Assembly (NCBI RefSeq): GCF_019279795.1
Contig: NC_056743.1
Coordinates: forward strand, 925,066,936 to 925,130,935
Direction of reading: 5' to 3'
DNA from: Protopterus annectens
Lineage: Eukaryota; Chordata; Ceratodontiformes; Protopteridae
Length of the DNA: 64,000 nt
Within the stretch, counting starts at the first letter, position 1; the number at the start of each line of letters is the position of its first letter. Under the pieces are notes generated by a model, which worked only from the letters and a program-made list of their open reading frames with translations, had not been told where the DNA came from and did not search any database. Shown here piece after piece: positions 22,131 to 32,449 of this stretch. The translations under genes and the position numbers were made by a program.

Positions 22131-24438
22131 ATGGCCGAGGGTCCTAAGGCCATTTTTTCAAAATGTGCTAAGTGTGGTCATAAGCTGTCCCCAGCGGATG
22201 GCCACACTCAGAGCGTTCTCTGCCTGGGGGTAACCCACTTAACATCAGGCTGCCAGATTTGTGAGGCCTTTAACCCCTGGGCTCTAAGGGACAGGAGAAA
22301 CAAGCTAATCCTGGCGGGACTCTTGCCCCCGGATTCTTCTTCCTCCTCTCCCTCAGTGGCGCCCGTCGCAGCTGTAACTGTTCAGCCTTCAGCTCCCCCT
22401 CCCCTGGCTGGGACTCAACCTCCTGCTTCTTCCCAGGGAGAGGGGGACTCTTCTAGCAAAGAGAAGAGACATAGAGAAAAGGAGAGGGATAGGCACAAGA
22501 GCCATAAGCGGCGGGCCTAATCAGTCCCTTCGGCTCCGCCGGCTAAATTGACTTGTTCCCCTATGAGGGTTTCCAGGTCTTCCACCTCTCGGCTCCATTC
22601 TCCACGCTTCTCTCTGGAGCCGGAGGAGGAGTCCCAGTCACCTTCAAGGTCGTCTAGGCAGCCTTCCTGGCCTGCCTCGACGACTTCTTCCAGGTCTACC
22701 AGGAGTCTGTCCGATGCAGGTATGGACCGGATGATGCGTCATTTCCTTCAGGCCCAGATGCAGATGGGAGTGCTCCTGCCCCCCCCCCCCCGCCCTCCTG
22801 GAGGGAGCTCGGCCCCTTTCTTTGCACCCATTGCTCCTTCTCCGATCCATCAGGTTTCAGAGCCATCAGATCTGAGTCGTGTCGGTGCCAGGGAGTCAGC
22901 GCCAATAGTAGTTGCTACTTCGCCGGCCTTACCCTCGAGTTTATCGAGTCATCTTTCAGATCCGGGCTCTCGGGGCCGAGAGCCGAGCTTCGGAACCACA
23001 GGGGTGAGTGTGTCTTCGGCTCCGTTGCTGTCGGAACACACTTCCCTTTCGGGTCCAATCGCATCGGCTCCAACACCGGTCTCACATTGGAGCCGAGGGG
23101 ACTACTCTAGGAGCGAGGGGAGAGTGGTTCGCCTTCGGCTTTCAATGTGGTGGAGAGAGTGCTGTTGAGGAGTTCAAAGTCCCCGGTCAATGCTATGGAT
23201 CCACCCTTCACTCCCTCGCATATGGGCCTGTCTTCCATCGTCTGGCCCCAGGGACAGCCTGCGTCAGCGCCCCAGTTAGTTCCCGTAGAGGAACAGGACC
23301 CCGTTGGTGATCCCTCCTCAGACAGCCCCGCCGAGGAGGTCCCTCACAAATGAAAGTGTAAGAGGAGGCACTTGGACTCCCCCGAGTCCCTCACGGAGGA
23401 CACGGACTTAGAGGAAGGGGAAGGTTCCCCCAGGTCACCCCCAGAGGACATCTCCTTTGGAGACATTATGGAGATGCTGAGCATAAGAGGGGGGTGGTCA
23501 GCCCAGAAACCTTCCTCGGATGAGTTTGTGTTTCTGGAGGCATTCGACGCAGGCCCATCTACCTCGTGGGTGTCTCCCCCTGGCCGACCCCCCTGGTAGT
23601 CTTGATTACTACCAGGGCTTGGAAGGAGCCGGACACTGTGGAGCCAATCCCTAGGAGACCGGACAAAATTCTTAGTCCCCCTTCTGACAAGCCAGCGTGG
23701 AATAAAGGTTCCCCGGTAGATGCCATGGTAGTGGCGGCTGCCACCAAGAAGGAAGTGGCACAAAAAAGTTCCTCGGTCCATCCGCCTGATAAGGAGTCTT
23801 GGACGACGGACCGTATTGGAAAGTGGATGTTTGCTTCAGCCACCTTTTCTATAAGGGCGCTGAATTATCTGGCACATGTCATTAGGCTTCAGCGGGATCT
23901 GATAAAAGAGTACGCTGGGTCTCCCCCAGGGTCCATGGCGGCTTAGGACAAACGGACCTTCTTGGCTCGCATGGGCACTCTAAAGTCAATATCTAAAACT
24001 TCTATGTGGCTTCTCTCCCATGCCACGGAGGGGGCAGCTAGAGCCAGTGGAGCAGGGGTCACCTTGCGGCATCACACCTGGCTCCATCTTTGCGACTTTG
24101 TGGAACCCTTCAAGGCATCCTTCGTGAACACTCCCTTTGATGGTTCTATGCTATTCGGCAAAACCATCCGCAACACGCTACTCCAGAGTGAGAAAGACGG
24201 GAAGATGTTGTCTGCCGTCGGAATCCGCTTCTCTGCTCTTCAAAGGTCCTTCTCAAGGAACCAGAGAGGACAAAAGAAGATGTGGTTCCGGACGTCTCAG
24301 CAGTCCCGTCCCGCTCCGGACCCTTCGTCCTTCAGAGGCAGAGGAGGACAAGGTGGACGCTGGCCCAGAGGCAGAGGGGGGCCGAAGAATTTTGGGTCGA
24401 GAGAACCCTTCTCTGACCAACCCGCGCAGCAGCCCTGA
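22131..24438 (+). pseudogene. ORF1 (gag-like) of the young DIRS, 3 stops and 2 frameshifts
   Basis: The likely start is the ATG at 22131 (MAEGPKAIFSKC), about 210 bp inside the left inverted repeat. The N-terminus has a Cys/His array (CAKCGHKLSPADGH, CLGVTHLTSGCQIC), presumably nucleic-acid binding. A long Ser/Pro-rich, charged middle follows. The C-terminal region (23566-24438) has VAAATKKEVAQ, WMFASATFSIRALNYLA and a Gly/Arg-rich tail (FRGRGGQGGRWPRGRGGPKN). In-frame stops: TAA 22518-22520, TGA 23351-23353 (CGA to TGA would be CpG decay), TAG 23944-23946. The frame changes near 23110-23160 and near 23600. Stop ends at 24438. Confidence 0.85.
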
Positions 24439-24462
24439 CGGGTTCCCTGTCTGTCCCTCTCT

Positions 24463-26320
24463 GGAGGCAGTCAGGGGGCGTGTTTTGGAGCATCTAGCAA
24501 GTTGGGAGTCCGTTACTACAGATCACTGGGTGCGCCGAATAATATCCAGAGGTTACTCTATCCCCTTCCTGAATCTTCCCCCACTAGCGAAACCCCTCCC
24601 CGATGTCCCACCCAATCAGAGGGAGGCGGCGGCTTCAGAAATAAAGAAGTTACTATAAAAAAGGGCCATCCAGCACATCCCCCAGAGTAGTCCGGGTTGG
24701 GCAATTACTCCAGGTTATTTTTGGTGCCAAAAAAGAAGGGGGACTTAAGGCCATTTCTCGACCTGTCAACTTTGAACCTGTTCATTGCCAAAGAGAAATT
24801 CCGGATGGTCACTCTACAATCTATTCTCCCCCTTCTGCAGGAGAACGACTGGATGTGCTCCATAGACCTCAAGGATGCGTACTACCACATTCTCATGGAC
24901 AGACGATCTAGGAGGTTTCTCTGCTTTCGGCTAGGGGCCAATCATTATCAGTTCAGGGTTCTTCCGTTCGGCCTCACCACAGCCCCCAGGGTGTTCACAA
25001 GGTCATTGTAGTTGTGGCAGCCCACCTGAGACTTCAGGGAATTCAGGTCTTTCCGTACCTAGATGACTGGCTCCTCACCGCCCCCACCAGGCATCTACTC
25101 TGTTCTGCCAGGGATTATTCTTTACTCTTGGCCCATCATCTAGGCATTACCATAAATTTCAGGAAGTCATCTCTTCATCCTGTTCAAATTCTGGATTTCA
25201 TAGGGGCCAGGATAAACACGCTTCAGTCCAAGGCCTTTCTGACAGCAGGCAGTTTATGCACCTTGTCACTCCATGTAATAGCGCTTCTAAAGTCCCCAGC
25301 CCCACCCGCAGTATTAGTCCTGAGAGTCCTAGCCATCAGCCTTTCACCTCTTGCTCGGTTGCACATGAGAGTCCTTCAATGGACCCTTCAGGTCCAATGG
25401 TCCCTCCTCCTTCACCCATTGGATTCACAGATTCCCCTAAGCAAGGTTTGCAGGAACTCCCTTCTTTGGTGGCTCCATTCCCGAGAGCTTTGGGAAGAGA
25501 GACCATTTGTGATGCCTCAACCCCAAACCACGCTGACCACAGATGCTTCTCGCCTCAGGTGGGGGGGCATTGCATGGGCAGAACCATCCAAGGCACGTGG
25601 ACCCCTGTAGAGACTGTTCTGCATATCAGTGTTCTGGAGATGAGGGCAGTGCTTTTAGCGTTGCAAGCCCTTCAAGACCTTCTTCCTCCAGGGACTATTG
25701 CAATTCAGACAGACAACATGGCGGTAGTCTGGTACATCAATAAACAGGGAGAAACCAGGTCTTACCCTCTTTGTCGAGAGGCTATGAGAGTTTGGGAATG
25801 GGCGATTTCCACCAACCGCTTTCTGATAGCAACGCACATTCTGGGTTGGTCCAACATTCTAGCGGGCAAGCTGAATCGTTCTATACTCACACCTTACGAG
25901 TGGTCTCTAAACCCCTTAGTAGCGAAACAGATCTTCCTCAAATGGGGTCAGCCTTGCTGCGAGCTCTTTGCATCTCCTTCAAATGCAAAATGCAGCATAT
26001 TTTTCGCTCAAATTCCCCCACCGGGGGAGAGACCCAGAGATGCTCTGGTTCATGCTTGGCTGCCCGGTCTTTTTTATGCTTATCCTCCTCTTCCGCTAAT
26101 GACAAAATTTCTGCAGAAAGCTCATCGGTTGGGGAGCAAAATAATCCTCATAGCCCCATTCTGGCCTCGCCAGATCTGGTTCCCGTACCTGCGGTCTCAC
26201 ATAATAGCTCCTCATTGGGTCTTAGATCCCATTCCAGATCTGATTTCTCATCATTCGGGATTTCAAACTCTGAACCTGGACGACCTCAAGCTCACGGCTT
26301 GGTTGATCCAGTTCCACTAG
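24463..26320 (+). pseudogene. ORF2 (reverse transcriptase-RNase H) of the young DIRS
   Basis: RT begins with VRGRVLEHLASWESVTTDHW; then FLVPKKKGDLRPFLDLSTLN, CSIDLKDAYYHI (first catalytic Asp block), FRVLPFGLTTAPRVFTRSL and FPYLDDWLL (catalytic YLDD, 25056-25070). RNase H follows: LTTDASRLRWGGIAWAEP, ISVLEMRAVLLALQAL and IQTDNMAVVWYINKQGE, with active-site Asp/Glu kept. The C-terminal part has WPRQIWFPYLRS. The reading changes frame near 24690, 25010 and 25560 and has a TAA at 24656-24658. It overlaps ORF3, which is normal for the family. All catalytic blocks are visible although the ORF is broken. Confidence 0.9.
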
Positions 26321-27351
26321 CGGCTAGGACTCCCGGTATCTCGTCTTCCATAAAATCTATTCTGGTAGCAGCACATAAATCTTCTACCAGGAAGATCTAC
26401 AAGAGGAAATGGAAGCGTTTTTCCATCTGGGCCAAACATAGGGATTTGGACCCTTTTCCTGCTCCCATTCCAACAGTTCTTGAATTTCTGTTCCACATTT
26501 TCCACCAAGGGGCCAGTGCTTCTACTGTCAAGGTTCAGATGGCTGCTATTTCTCATTTCCACATTGGGGACAACCTTGGTCCCTTAGCTTCCGCTAAGAT
26601 ATGCAAAACCTTTTTGAAAGGCACCTTTCTGTTAAGACCTCTGGTCAAGAATGCGGTACCCCCATGGGACTTAACCTTAGTTCTTCAGGCACTTACTGGT
26701 CCACCCTTTGAACCTGCAGCTTCCGTTGATTTAAAATTCTTATCTTGGAAAACTGCCTTCCTGATTGCAATTACTTCAGCTAGAAGGGTATCAGAACTTC
26801 AAGCCCTTTGTACAAAACCCCTGTACCTGGTCTTCCATAAGGACAGAGTATCTCTCAGGACTAATCCTTCATTCTTGCCTAAGGTAGCCTCCGAGACCAA
26901 TATCAATCAAACCATCAATTTGCCTGTTTTCTTCCCCAACTTTCAGAACAAAGGGGAATACAGACTGCACTTGTTGGATGTGCATAGACAATTGCGATTT
27001 TACTTGCACAGGACAGCTGCTTCTCGCAAATCGGAGCAGCTTTTCATATCTTTCTCTAAGCCGTCCTTAGGCAAGCCTATTACAAAAGTAAGCTTAGCTA
27101 GATGGATATCCCACTGCATCTTACACGCATATACAGCTTCCCGTCGGCCAGAACCCTTGGGGGTTCATGCTCACTCTACCTGTTCTATGGCTACCTCTGC
27201 AACATTTTGGTCAAGAGTTCCCTTAGATGACATCTGTTCAGCGGCTACTTGGGCCTCTTCTCATACCTTCATTTCTCATTATAATCTGGATCTGATATCC
27301 AGAGGTAGGGCAGCCTTTGGCTCCGCAGTGCTCCGGAATATCCTTCCTTGA
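25771..27351 (+). CDS. ORF3 (tyrosine recombinase) of the young DIRS, full-length frame
   Basis: An open frame of 526 codons; only the part from about 26335 (LAARTPGISSSIKSILVAAH) resembles a recombinase, while the first ~190 codons overlap ORF2 in another frame and may not be translated. Core-binding text KIYKRKWKRFSIWAK precedes the catalytic domain. SARRVSELQAL (about 26776) carries box-I Arg; HAHSTCSMATS (about 27172-27203) is the HxxR box, but its Arg is Cys (TGT at 27181-27183; CGT to TGT would be CpG decay); SHTFISHYNLD has the nucleophile Tyr (27280-27282). The R-to-C change probably kills catalysis even though the frame is open. Confidence 0.9.
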   Translation: MSRGYESLGMGDFHQPLSDSNAHSGLVQHSSGQAESFYTHTLRVVSKPLSSETDLPQMGSALLRALCISFKCKMQHIFRSNSPTGGETQRCSGSCLAARSFLCLSSSSANDKISAESSSVGEQNNPHSPILASPDLVPVPAVSHNSSSLGLRSHSRSDFSSFGISNSEPGRPQAHGLVDPVPLAARTPGISSSIKSILVAAHKSSTRKIYKRKWKRFSIWAKHRDLDPFPAPIPTVLEFLFHIFHQGASASTVKVQMAAISHFHIGDNLGPLASAKICKTFLKGTFLLRPLVKNAVPPWDLTLVLQALTGPPFEPAASVDLKFLSWKTAFLIAITSARRVSELQALCTKPLYLVFHKDRVSLRTNPSFLPKVASETNINQTINLPVFFPNFQNKGEYRLHLLDVHRQLRFYLHRTAASRKSEQLFISFSKPSLGKPITKVSLARWISHCILHAYTASRRPEPLGVHAHSTCSMATSATFWSRVPLDDICSAATWASSHTFISHYNLDLISRGRAAFGSAVLRNILP

Positions 27352-27386
27352 GGACCTCCCAGGTTTTTGGTAGCTGGGGATTCTGT

Positions 27387-27487
27387 CCCACAGGTTGCTG
27401 ATCAAATGAAGTTAACTACTTCAGATAAAGAAGTTATGTACTCACCATAACGTTCCATCTGAGTAGGTAACTTCATTTGTCAGCAAC
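27387..27487 (+). repeat. Internal complementary region of the young DIRS
   Basis: 27387-27426 is the reverse complement of the left outer end and 27427-27487 the reverse complement of the right outer end, joined as CTTCAGAT then AAAGAAGT. Family knowledge: this region is used to align both ends of the linear transcript and restore the termini, giving a circular intermediate. Here it also fixes the element boundaries to the base. Confidence 0.95.
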
Positions 27488-27610
27488 CAACCCCCCTCCT
27501 TCCCCCTAGCCTGTTTTGTGGTCATATTCATGACAGAATGTTTCCTTCTGTCATGCATCAGGTTAGCGTTTCTCTTTCGAGTATGTTTGACTGTTTTTGG
27601 TGGATAATTT

Positions 27611-27746
27611 GGCAAACTCGATCTGAGGACTGGAGGGAGGTAGCAGGGCATTATGGGTAAGGGGGAGGAGCTGAGAGCTCAGATCTTTAGCTTGGAAAGC
27701 TGCCGGCTCGGATCCGGGGTCGGATCCGATACCCACAGGTTGCTGA
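27611..27746 (+). repeat. Right inverted terminal repeat of the young DIRS
   Basis: Partner of 21783-21917. The element continues to 27799 with an outer extension that is repeated in inverse in the internal complementary region. Confidence 0.95.
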
Positions 27747-27799
27747 CAAATGAAGTTACCTACTCAGATGGAACGTTATGGTGAGTACATAACTTCTTT

Positions 27800-28430
27800 T
27801 TCTGCCATCTCTGATAAGAATGGGAAGATTATTGATAAGTATGAGGAAAAGTGTGTGCTTCTGCAACTTTGATTCTCAGAAATTTGAATTGTCAGCTTAA
27901 TTTTGAAGGTGTGATGAATGTTTTATCTGCAGTCTGGGAGGAAAAATCTGCTTTAAATAATTTAATTTCTTCTATTGTTCAAGTCACTACTCATTGTATG
28001 CAATGTGTATGACTATGTTGATTCTTTTTCTAGCACTATGGCCACTGGTTATTGTTTTGAGGAAGTTTACATTGCTGCATTACCAGAACTTTCCAAATGA
28101 TGTTAAAAATGATATTTTAAATTCTCCTTTGAATGGAGATTTAGTTTTTGGCCCTTCTGCTGTTGAGGTGATCAAAAAGTGTGGAGTAAGCCTATACAGA
28201 GAATCTGCAAGATTTTTCAACTCTCCTTTTCAAAGTTTTCCAAGGGATTCTTTAACTCCGTATCCAATTTTTGTAAGAAACAAAATACGCAGTCAGAAAA
28301 TTACAAAGTAACAGATATTTGAGAAGAAATGGTAAGGGAGTCCCAAGAAGAATACTGGAATCTCCCTAAGCCAAGGACAATCCAATAATTCAGAATGACT
28401 ATTTAAGAGACTTTGATCCCCCTTCCCACA
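27800..28430 (+). pseudogene. gag-like ORF1 of the old DIRS, 3' part
   Basis: Continuation of the ORF1 broken at 21757. AISDKNGKIIDKYEEK near 27806 and ELSKWC-like text follow the order of the intact ORF1 C-terminal region. The frame 27994-28311 includes NDVKNDILNSPLNGDLVFGP and parallels FVNTPFDGSMLFGKTIRNT of the intact copy. The Gly/Arg tail is not evident. Stops are frequent. Confidence 0.7.
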
Positions 28431-29900
28431 CTGGCAGCTCCTTCTATTCTTCCTGAATGTCTGAATCTCCATTTTTCTCTTTGGCATCAGATAGTTTCAG
28501 ACAAATGGGTTCTGAAGACTATTCATCAAGGTTACAGACAGCAATGGGAGGAAATTCTTCCTCTTTTCCAGGTGGTAATTCCTCATACGTCAGACCAGAT
28601 TCTTTTGTTTCCACCTGTCTTTCATCACATGCTGTCCTAGGAAGTGATAGAACCTGTTCCCCCTTTCCCCCGGAAAAAGAGTTTTATTCAAGGATGTTTT
28701 TACTGCCAAAAAAAAGAAAATGCTTGGAGACCAGTTCTAGATCTTTCTTTCCTAAACTTGTTTGTAATAGTGTCCATATTCAAATTGATGTCACTTCACA
28801 ACCTGTTACCTCTTCTTCCTCATTCATATTACTTGTAACATTAGATTTAAAAGATGCTTATCCTATTCATCCAGACTTCAGGTATTTCTTAAGGGTCTGT
28901 ATGTTTGGATCACATTATCAGTTCTCTTCATTACCCTTTGTACTCTCCACTGTACTGAGGGTGTTCACAAAGTGTCTAGCTCTAGTTATAGCTTATTGCA
29001 GGCTACAGGGTGTCTATGTTTCTCCATATTTTGAAGACTTATTTATTTTTTACAGTCTTTTACACAACCTGGGATTCCATGAGAACATTTAAAAGTATTA
29101 CTTGACTCCTTCTTGCAGGATTATGTTTTTGGGATGAAAACTAGAAGCCACAGTTCAAACTACTTTTCTTTCACAGAAAAATTAGATTTATATATACAGA
29201 TCTATTTCTACAGTTTTCTACTAAGACGTTTGGTCATTGCAAGGGATTACTTCAAAATGTTGGATTTCATGGCTTCTGTGATTCTCATGATACACCTGGC
29301 AAGACTCCACATGAGACAAATACAGTGGTATCTAAAGTCTCTTTGGTCCCAGCATTAGCACCCTTTGTCCTATCAGATCCCATTGCTGGGGTTTGTCAGA
29401 AGGAAAATAACATGGAGACAACAAATATGCATAAATCAAGTCTCCCCTTTTCCCTCCCTATGCCAAAGCAGTCTGTCACCACAGATCCCTTCGACTTTGC
29501 TTGCAGAGCAGTTTCACAAGGTATAAAAGTCCAAGGTGTGTGAGATACCAAGGGCAGATGCAAGCACATAAATGTAAAAGTTGCAAGCACATAAATATAA
29601 AAGTGATGCTTGCCTTGATCAAGGCAGTCAACGCTCTGAATCGTCTTTGGTCCCAGGGACTTCTTCAAGTTGTTAAAGACAATACTACAAACATGTGGTA
29701 CATCAACAAGCAAGAGGGAATCCGGTCACACTCCCTCTGCAGACTGGCCATGTTAGCTTGGAATATAGCTTCAAAGCACAATGTCATTCTACAGACATCC
29801 TGGCCATTCTGTCAGAGCAAAACTCTGTGGCAAACAAGCTGAGTAGTAAAGGAAGGACCCTCATGAACAGAAAATGTATCAGGGTCTTCCAAGATTTGAT
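28430..29900 (+). pseudogene. ORF2 (RT-RNase H) of the old DIRS
   Basis: Text in order: LHFSLWHQIVSDKWVLKTIH, LLPKKRKCLETSS, LVTLDLKDAYPIHPDFRYFL, FSSLPFVLSTVLRVFTKCLA and YVSPYFEDLFIF, where the catalytic YLDD has become YFED. RNase H remains include NTTNMWYINKQEGIRSHSLC (29680-29740). Three or more frames are involved. Homology to the young element is continuous, so no large deletion is needed. Confidence 0.82.
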
Positions 29901-30259
29901 CCATTTTTGGGGAGTTCCATAACTATACCTCTTTGCTTCCTCTCTGAACAATCATCTGGCAAGATACTGCTCGTGGACTCCATGCAAGAAGGCCTGGAAG
30001 CTATATGTCTTTTATTTTCCTTTGACAGGAAAGTTGCTGTATGCTTTTCCCCCCTTCTGCTAATATCCAGGATACTACTGAAGATTCAGAAGGACTCCCC
30101 AAAATCATTGTGGGGATTCTCTCCTGTTGGCCCAAGCAACCATGGTTATCCCTTCTTTTGGAAATGGTCAGGGGCAATTACCAAAAGCTTCTTCGCAGAT
30201 AAGATCTACTCCCACAAAAACAGGGGTGTTTGATACACCCCAGCTTCAATCAACTTAAA

Positions 30260-31312
30260 TTGACTGCCTAGATGATGGGGTCTTAGTTCTCTTTAGACAC
30301 CTATTTATTGAGGATGTGCAGTAGATATTAACGGAAACAAGAAAACCCGCTGCAAGAAAATCATGTAATAGTAAATGGAAAAGGTTTTGTAGTTGGTACC
30401 AACAATATAACCATCACCCGTTAATGGCTAGTTATTTTCTGGTTTTACAATTTATGTGAGTTCCTATCCTGTAGTCTTTCTTACTCTTCTGTCAAGGTTC
30501 ATTTATCAGTCATTTTAGCATGTCTGCCCATGGATCCTCCTCTTTCAATGCATTCTCATGTCAAAATATTTTTGAAATGGGTTTTTGCATAAGAAGCCTC
30601 CAGAAAAGTGGCCCCTCTTTGGTGTCTTAATTTTGTGTGAGAAGCTAACACTTACTCCATTTGAATCAGATAACCTGGCTGACTTGAGCTTCTTAACTGG
30701 AAGACAGTTTTACTGATTGTTCTGACCTCTGCAAACAAGGGTATCTGAGTTGCAAGCTCTTATGGTGAGTCAGCCCTACCTCATTTTCCACAGGGACAGG
30801 GTTCCTTTGATAACTAATCCTTCTGTTATGCCTAAAGTGATGTCCAAGTTTGCTTTCAGACAAACTATCCATCTGCCAATTTTTTTTCCTGAACCTAAAA
30901 ATGAGAGAGAAAGGCTTCTGTATACTGTGGATGTCCACAGAGAACTCAGTACTATTTTGACAGAACTAAATCTTTCAGAGCTTTGGATCAATTGCTGATT
31001 TCTTGTGAAAGAAGTGGGGGCCACCTATATCAAAACAGACTATTCCCCAATGACAGTCAAATGCTATTACCTTTTGTTATACTCACCACAACAAAACTAT
31101 TCTGGGCAGACTATTCCACTCTACAAGGTTCTTGTCTTCATCTATGGCTTTTTGGAAAGAGTTGGATTCTAGAAGCAGCAACTTGGTCCTCTCCACATAC
31201 ATTTACAAAGCATTATAAGCTTGATTCTTTCTGTAGGTCTATATCAGGTTTTGCTAGGACCATTCTCCATGAGCTCCTGGACTGTTCACCTTCTACCTCC
31301 CAAAAATTGTAA
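30260..31312 (+). pseudogene. ORF3 (tyrosine recombinase) of the old DIRS
   Basis: Text MVSQPYLIFHRDRVPLITNP and MPKVMSKFAFRQTIHLPIFF (30762-30890) matches the box-I downstream region of the young copy, and EAATWSSPHTFTKHYKLDSF (31171-31230) carries the nucleophile Tyr region. The box-I segment near 30710-30750 is frame-broken (TSANKG then SELQAL). Multiple stops. Confidence 0.82.
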
Positions 31313-31324
31313 GCTATGGTAATC

Positions 31325-31425
31325 TACCCATATAGCTTAGGCTGCTGCTGCAGTGATCAATCTGTAGAGCAAAGAGTAACTTACTGTAGTAGTAGATGTA
31401 TGAATGATCGCTGCTACTATAGCCA
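31325..31425 (+). repeat. Internal complementary region of the old DIRS
   Basis: The left arm, ATATAGCTTAGGCTGCT and CAGTGATCAAT, complements 20250-20300. The right arm, AGTAGATGTATGAATGATCG, complements the right end near 31690-31715. Mismatches reflect age. Confidence 0.75.
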
Positions 31426-31644
31426 CTCCCTACCTTCATCCCCCTTATTTCTTGGTGCATTGTTTATGCCAAGATGTGCTCATTCATTTTTTTGTTCTTT
31501 CTAGTATTATTCTTTCAGGGGTCAGCCTCCATCTCTTGTTGACAGGAAATCTCTGAAGTATTTGGCACCAAACTTGTCTGTCAGACAGTTTGGGTACATG
31601 GAATATGCCTCAATGCATTGGAGGTTGGCTGACTGGCTGCTATA

Positions 31645-31720
31645 TCCTCTGTCCTTGGCAGGATATGACTACTATAGCTTAGGCTCCTGCAGCAGTGATC
31701 ATTCAAACATCTACTGTTCG
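31645..31720 (+). repeat. Right inverted terminal repeat of the old DIRS
   Basis: Inverted partner of 20249-20335. Also in direct repeat with the left arm of the internal complementary region (both contain TATAGCTTAGGCT). Confidence 0.75.
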
Positions 31721-31729
31721 ATAAATTTA

Positions 31730-32288
31730 CTTGCACAGCTCTACTTTCTGAGCGAAATTTATAAAGATTCCTTCATGCATTTGCAGAGATGTTAGCTGAT
31801 TTTTCCCTCATTACTGACTACTTCTACATGGGAATGAACTGTTTGTAGGTGAAAGTAGTTAATCTTCTGAGCATTCTTTACTGAAGGAAATGCAATAAAG
31901 TTTGAAATTAGGGGAAGTAAATAAGCAACCATTATACTTGTGCACCTAAAATAGTTTAATGCATTTTGTAGAACAATGTGCAATTTAGTTGCATATAAAG
32001 TTAGCAGTGTACTTTTTCTTAGGGCTAAAACTTAATGTTTTTGAAAGCATACAAGCTGATTTTCACATTTGTGAGGGGGACAGAGATATGAAAAGAACAG
32101 ACAGCAATCAGTGTAAGTGGGAACACAGGTTGTAACATGCACTTTAGCGTGGGTAAACTGAATTTTAGGTTAAGCAACACCTGTGAGTACAGCTGTCATT
32201 TTGGGGCAGTTGTTCTTATGTGGAAGTTGTGTGTTTGTTCTAAGTAGATAGGGGATGAGAGTGTCCTGAAAATTTATTTATTTTTTTG
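31730..32288. other. No recognised feature
   Basis: Sequence between the old DIRS right end and the start of L1/Tx1 homology. No coding text or repeat seen. Confidence 0.4.
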
Positions 32289-32449
32289 TTTGAGGGTTTT
32301 CATTAAAACAAAAATCTTGAAAAATGTAACATAGGTTCAAGCAGAGATGAAAACCAATAGCTGTATAAAAGATCATCCTGCCAAAATGTGTGCATATAGG
32401 ACAAAAGTTGGAAATAAACATTTAAAAACACTGTCATGTATATTATGTG

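Larger units (their letters stand above)
21758..27799 (+). mobile_element. Structurally complete DIRS retrotransposon (6,042 bp)
   Basis: Ends are set by the internal complementary region: the complement of 27387-27426 equals the outer left end (from 21758, ATCTGAAGTAG) and the complement of 27427-27487 equals the outer right end (to 27799, ACTTCTTT). The two arms meet without a gap, so the element is 21758-27799. It holds inverted termini, ORF1 (gag), ORF2 (RT-RNase H) and ORF3 (tyrosine recombinase). No TSD is seen, as expected for recombinase-mediated insertion. GC content and CpG frequency are clearly higher than in the flanks, consistent with a young insertion. Every ORF has at least one inactivating change. 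Confidence 0.95.
20240..31725 (+). mobile_element. Old DIRS retrotransposon, split by a younger DIRS
   Basis: A decayed DIRS element of about 5.4 kb once the 6,042-bp insertion is removed. Left terminus near 20249-20335 and right terminus near 31645-31720 are inverted repeats: the left has TTGATCACTG, GCCTAAGCTATA and ATATCCTGCC, and the complement of the right has ATGATCACTG, GCCTAAGCTATA and ATATCCTGCC. Between them lie gag remains, RT/RNase H, recombinase and an internal complementary region (31325-31425). All ORFs carry many stops. The order is that of canonical DIRS elements. Confidence 0.88.

Noticed and set aside
25256-25555. N-terminal 100 codons of the long frame 25256-26320
   Set aside because: In this stretch the true RT reading is in the overlapping frame 25014-25610 (YLDD and TTDAS). 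The 25256 frame becomes the real one only from about 25560.
26335-27351. Phage or bacterial integrase
   Set aside because: Position after RT-RNase H, inverted termini and internal complementary region make it a DIRS recombinase of a eukaryotic retrotransposon.
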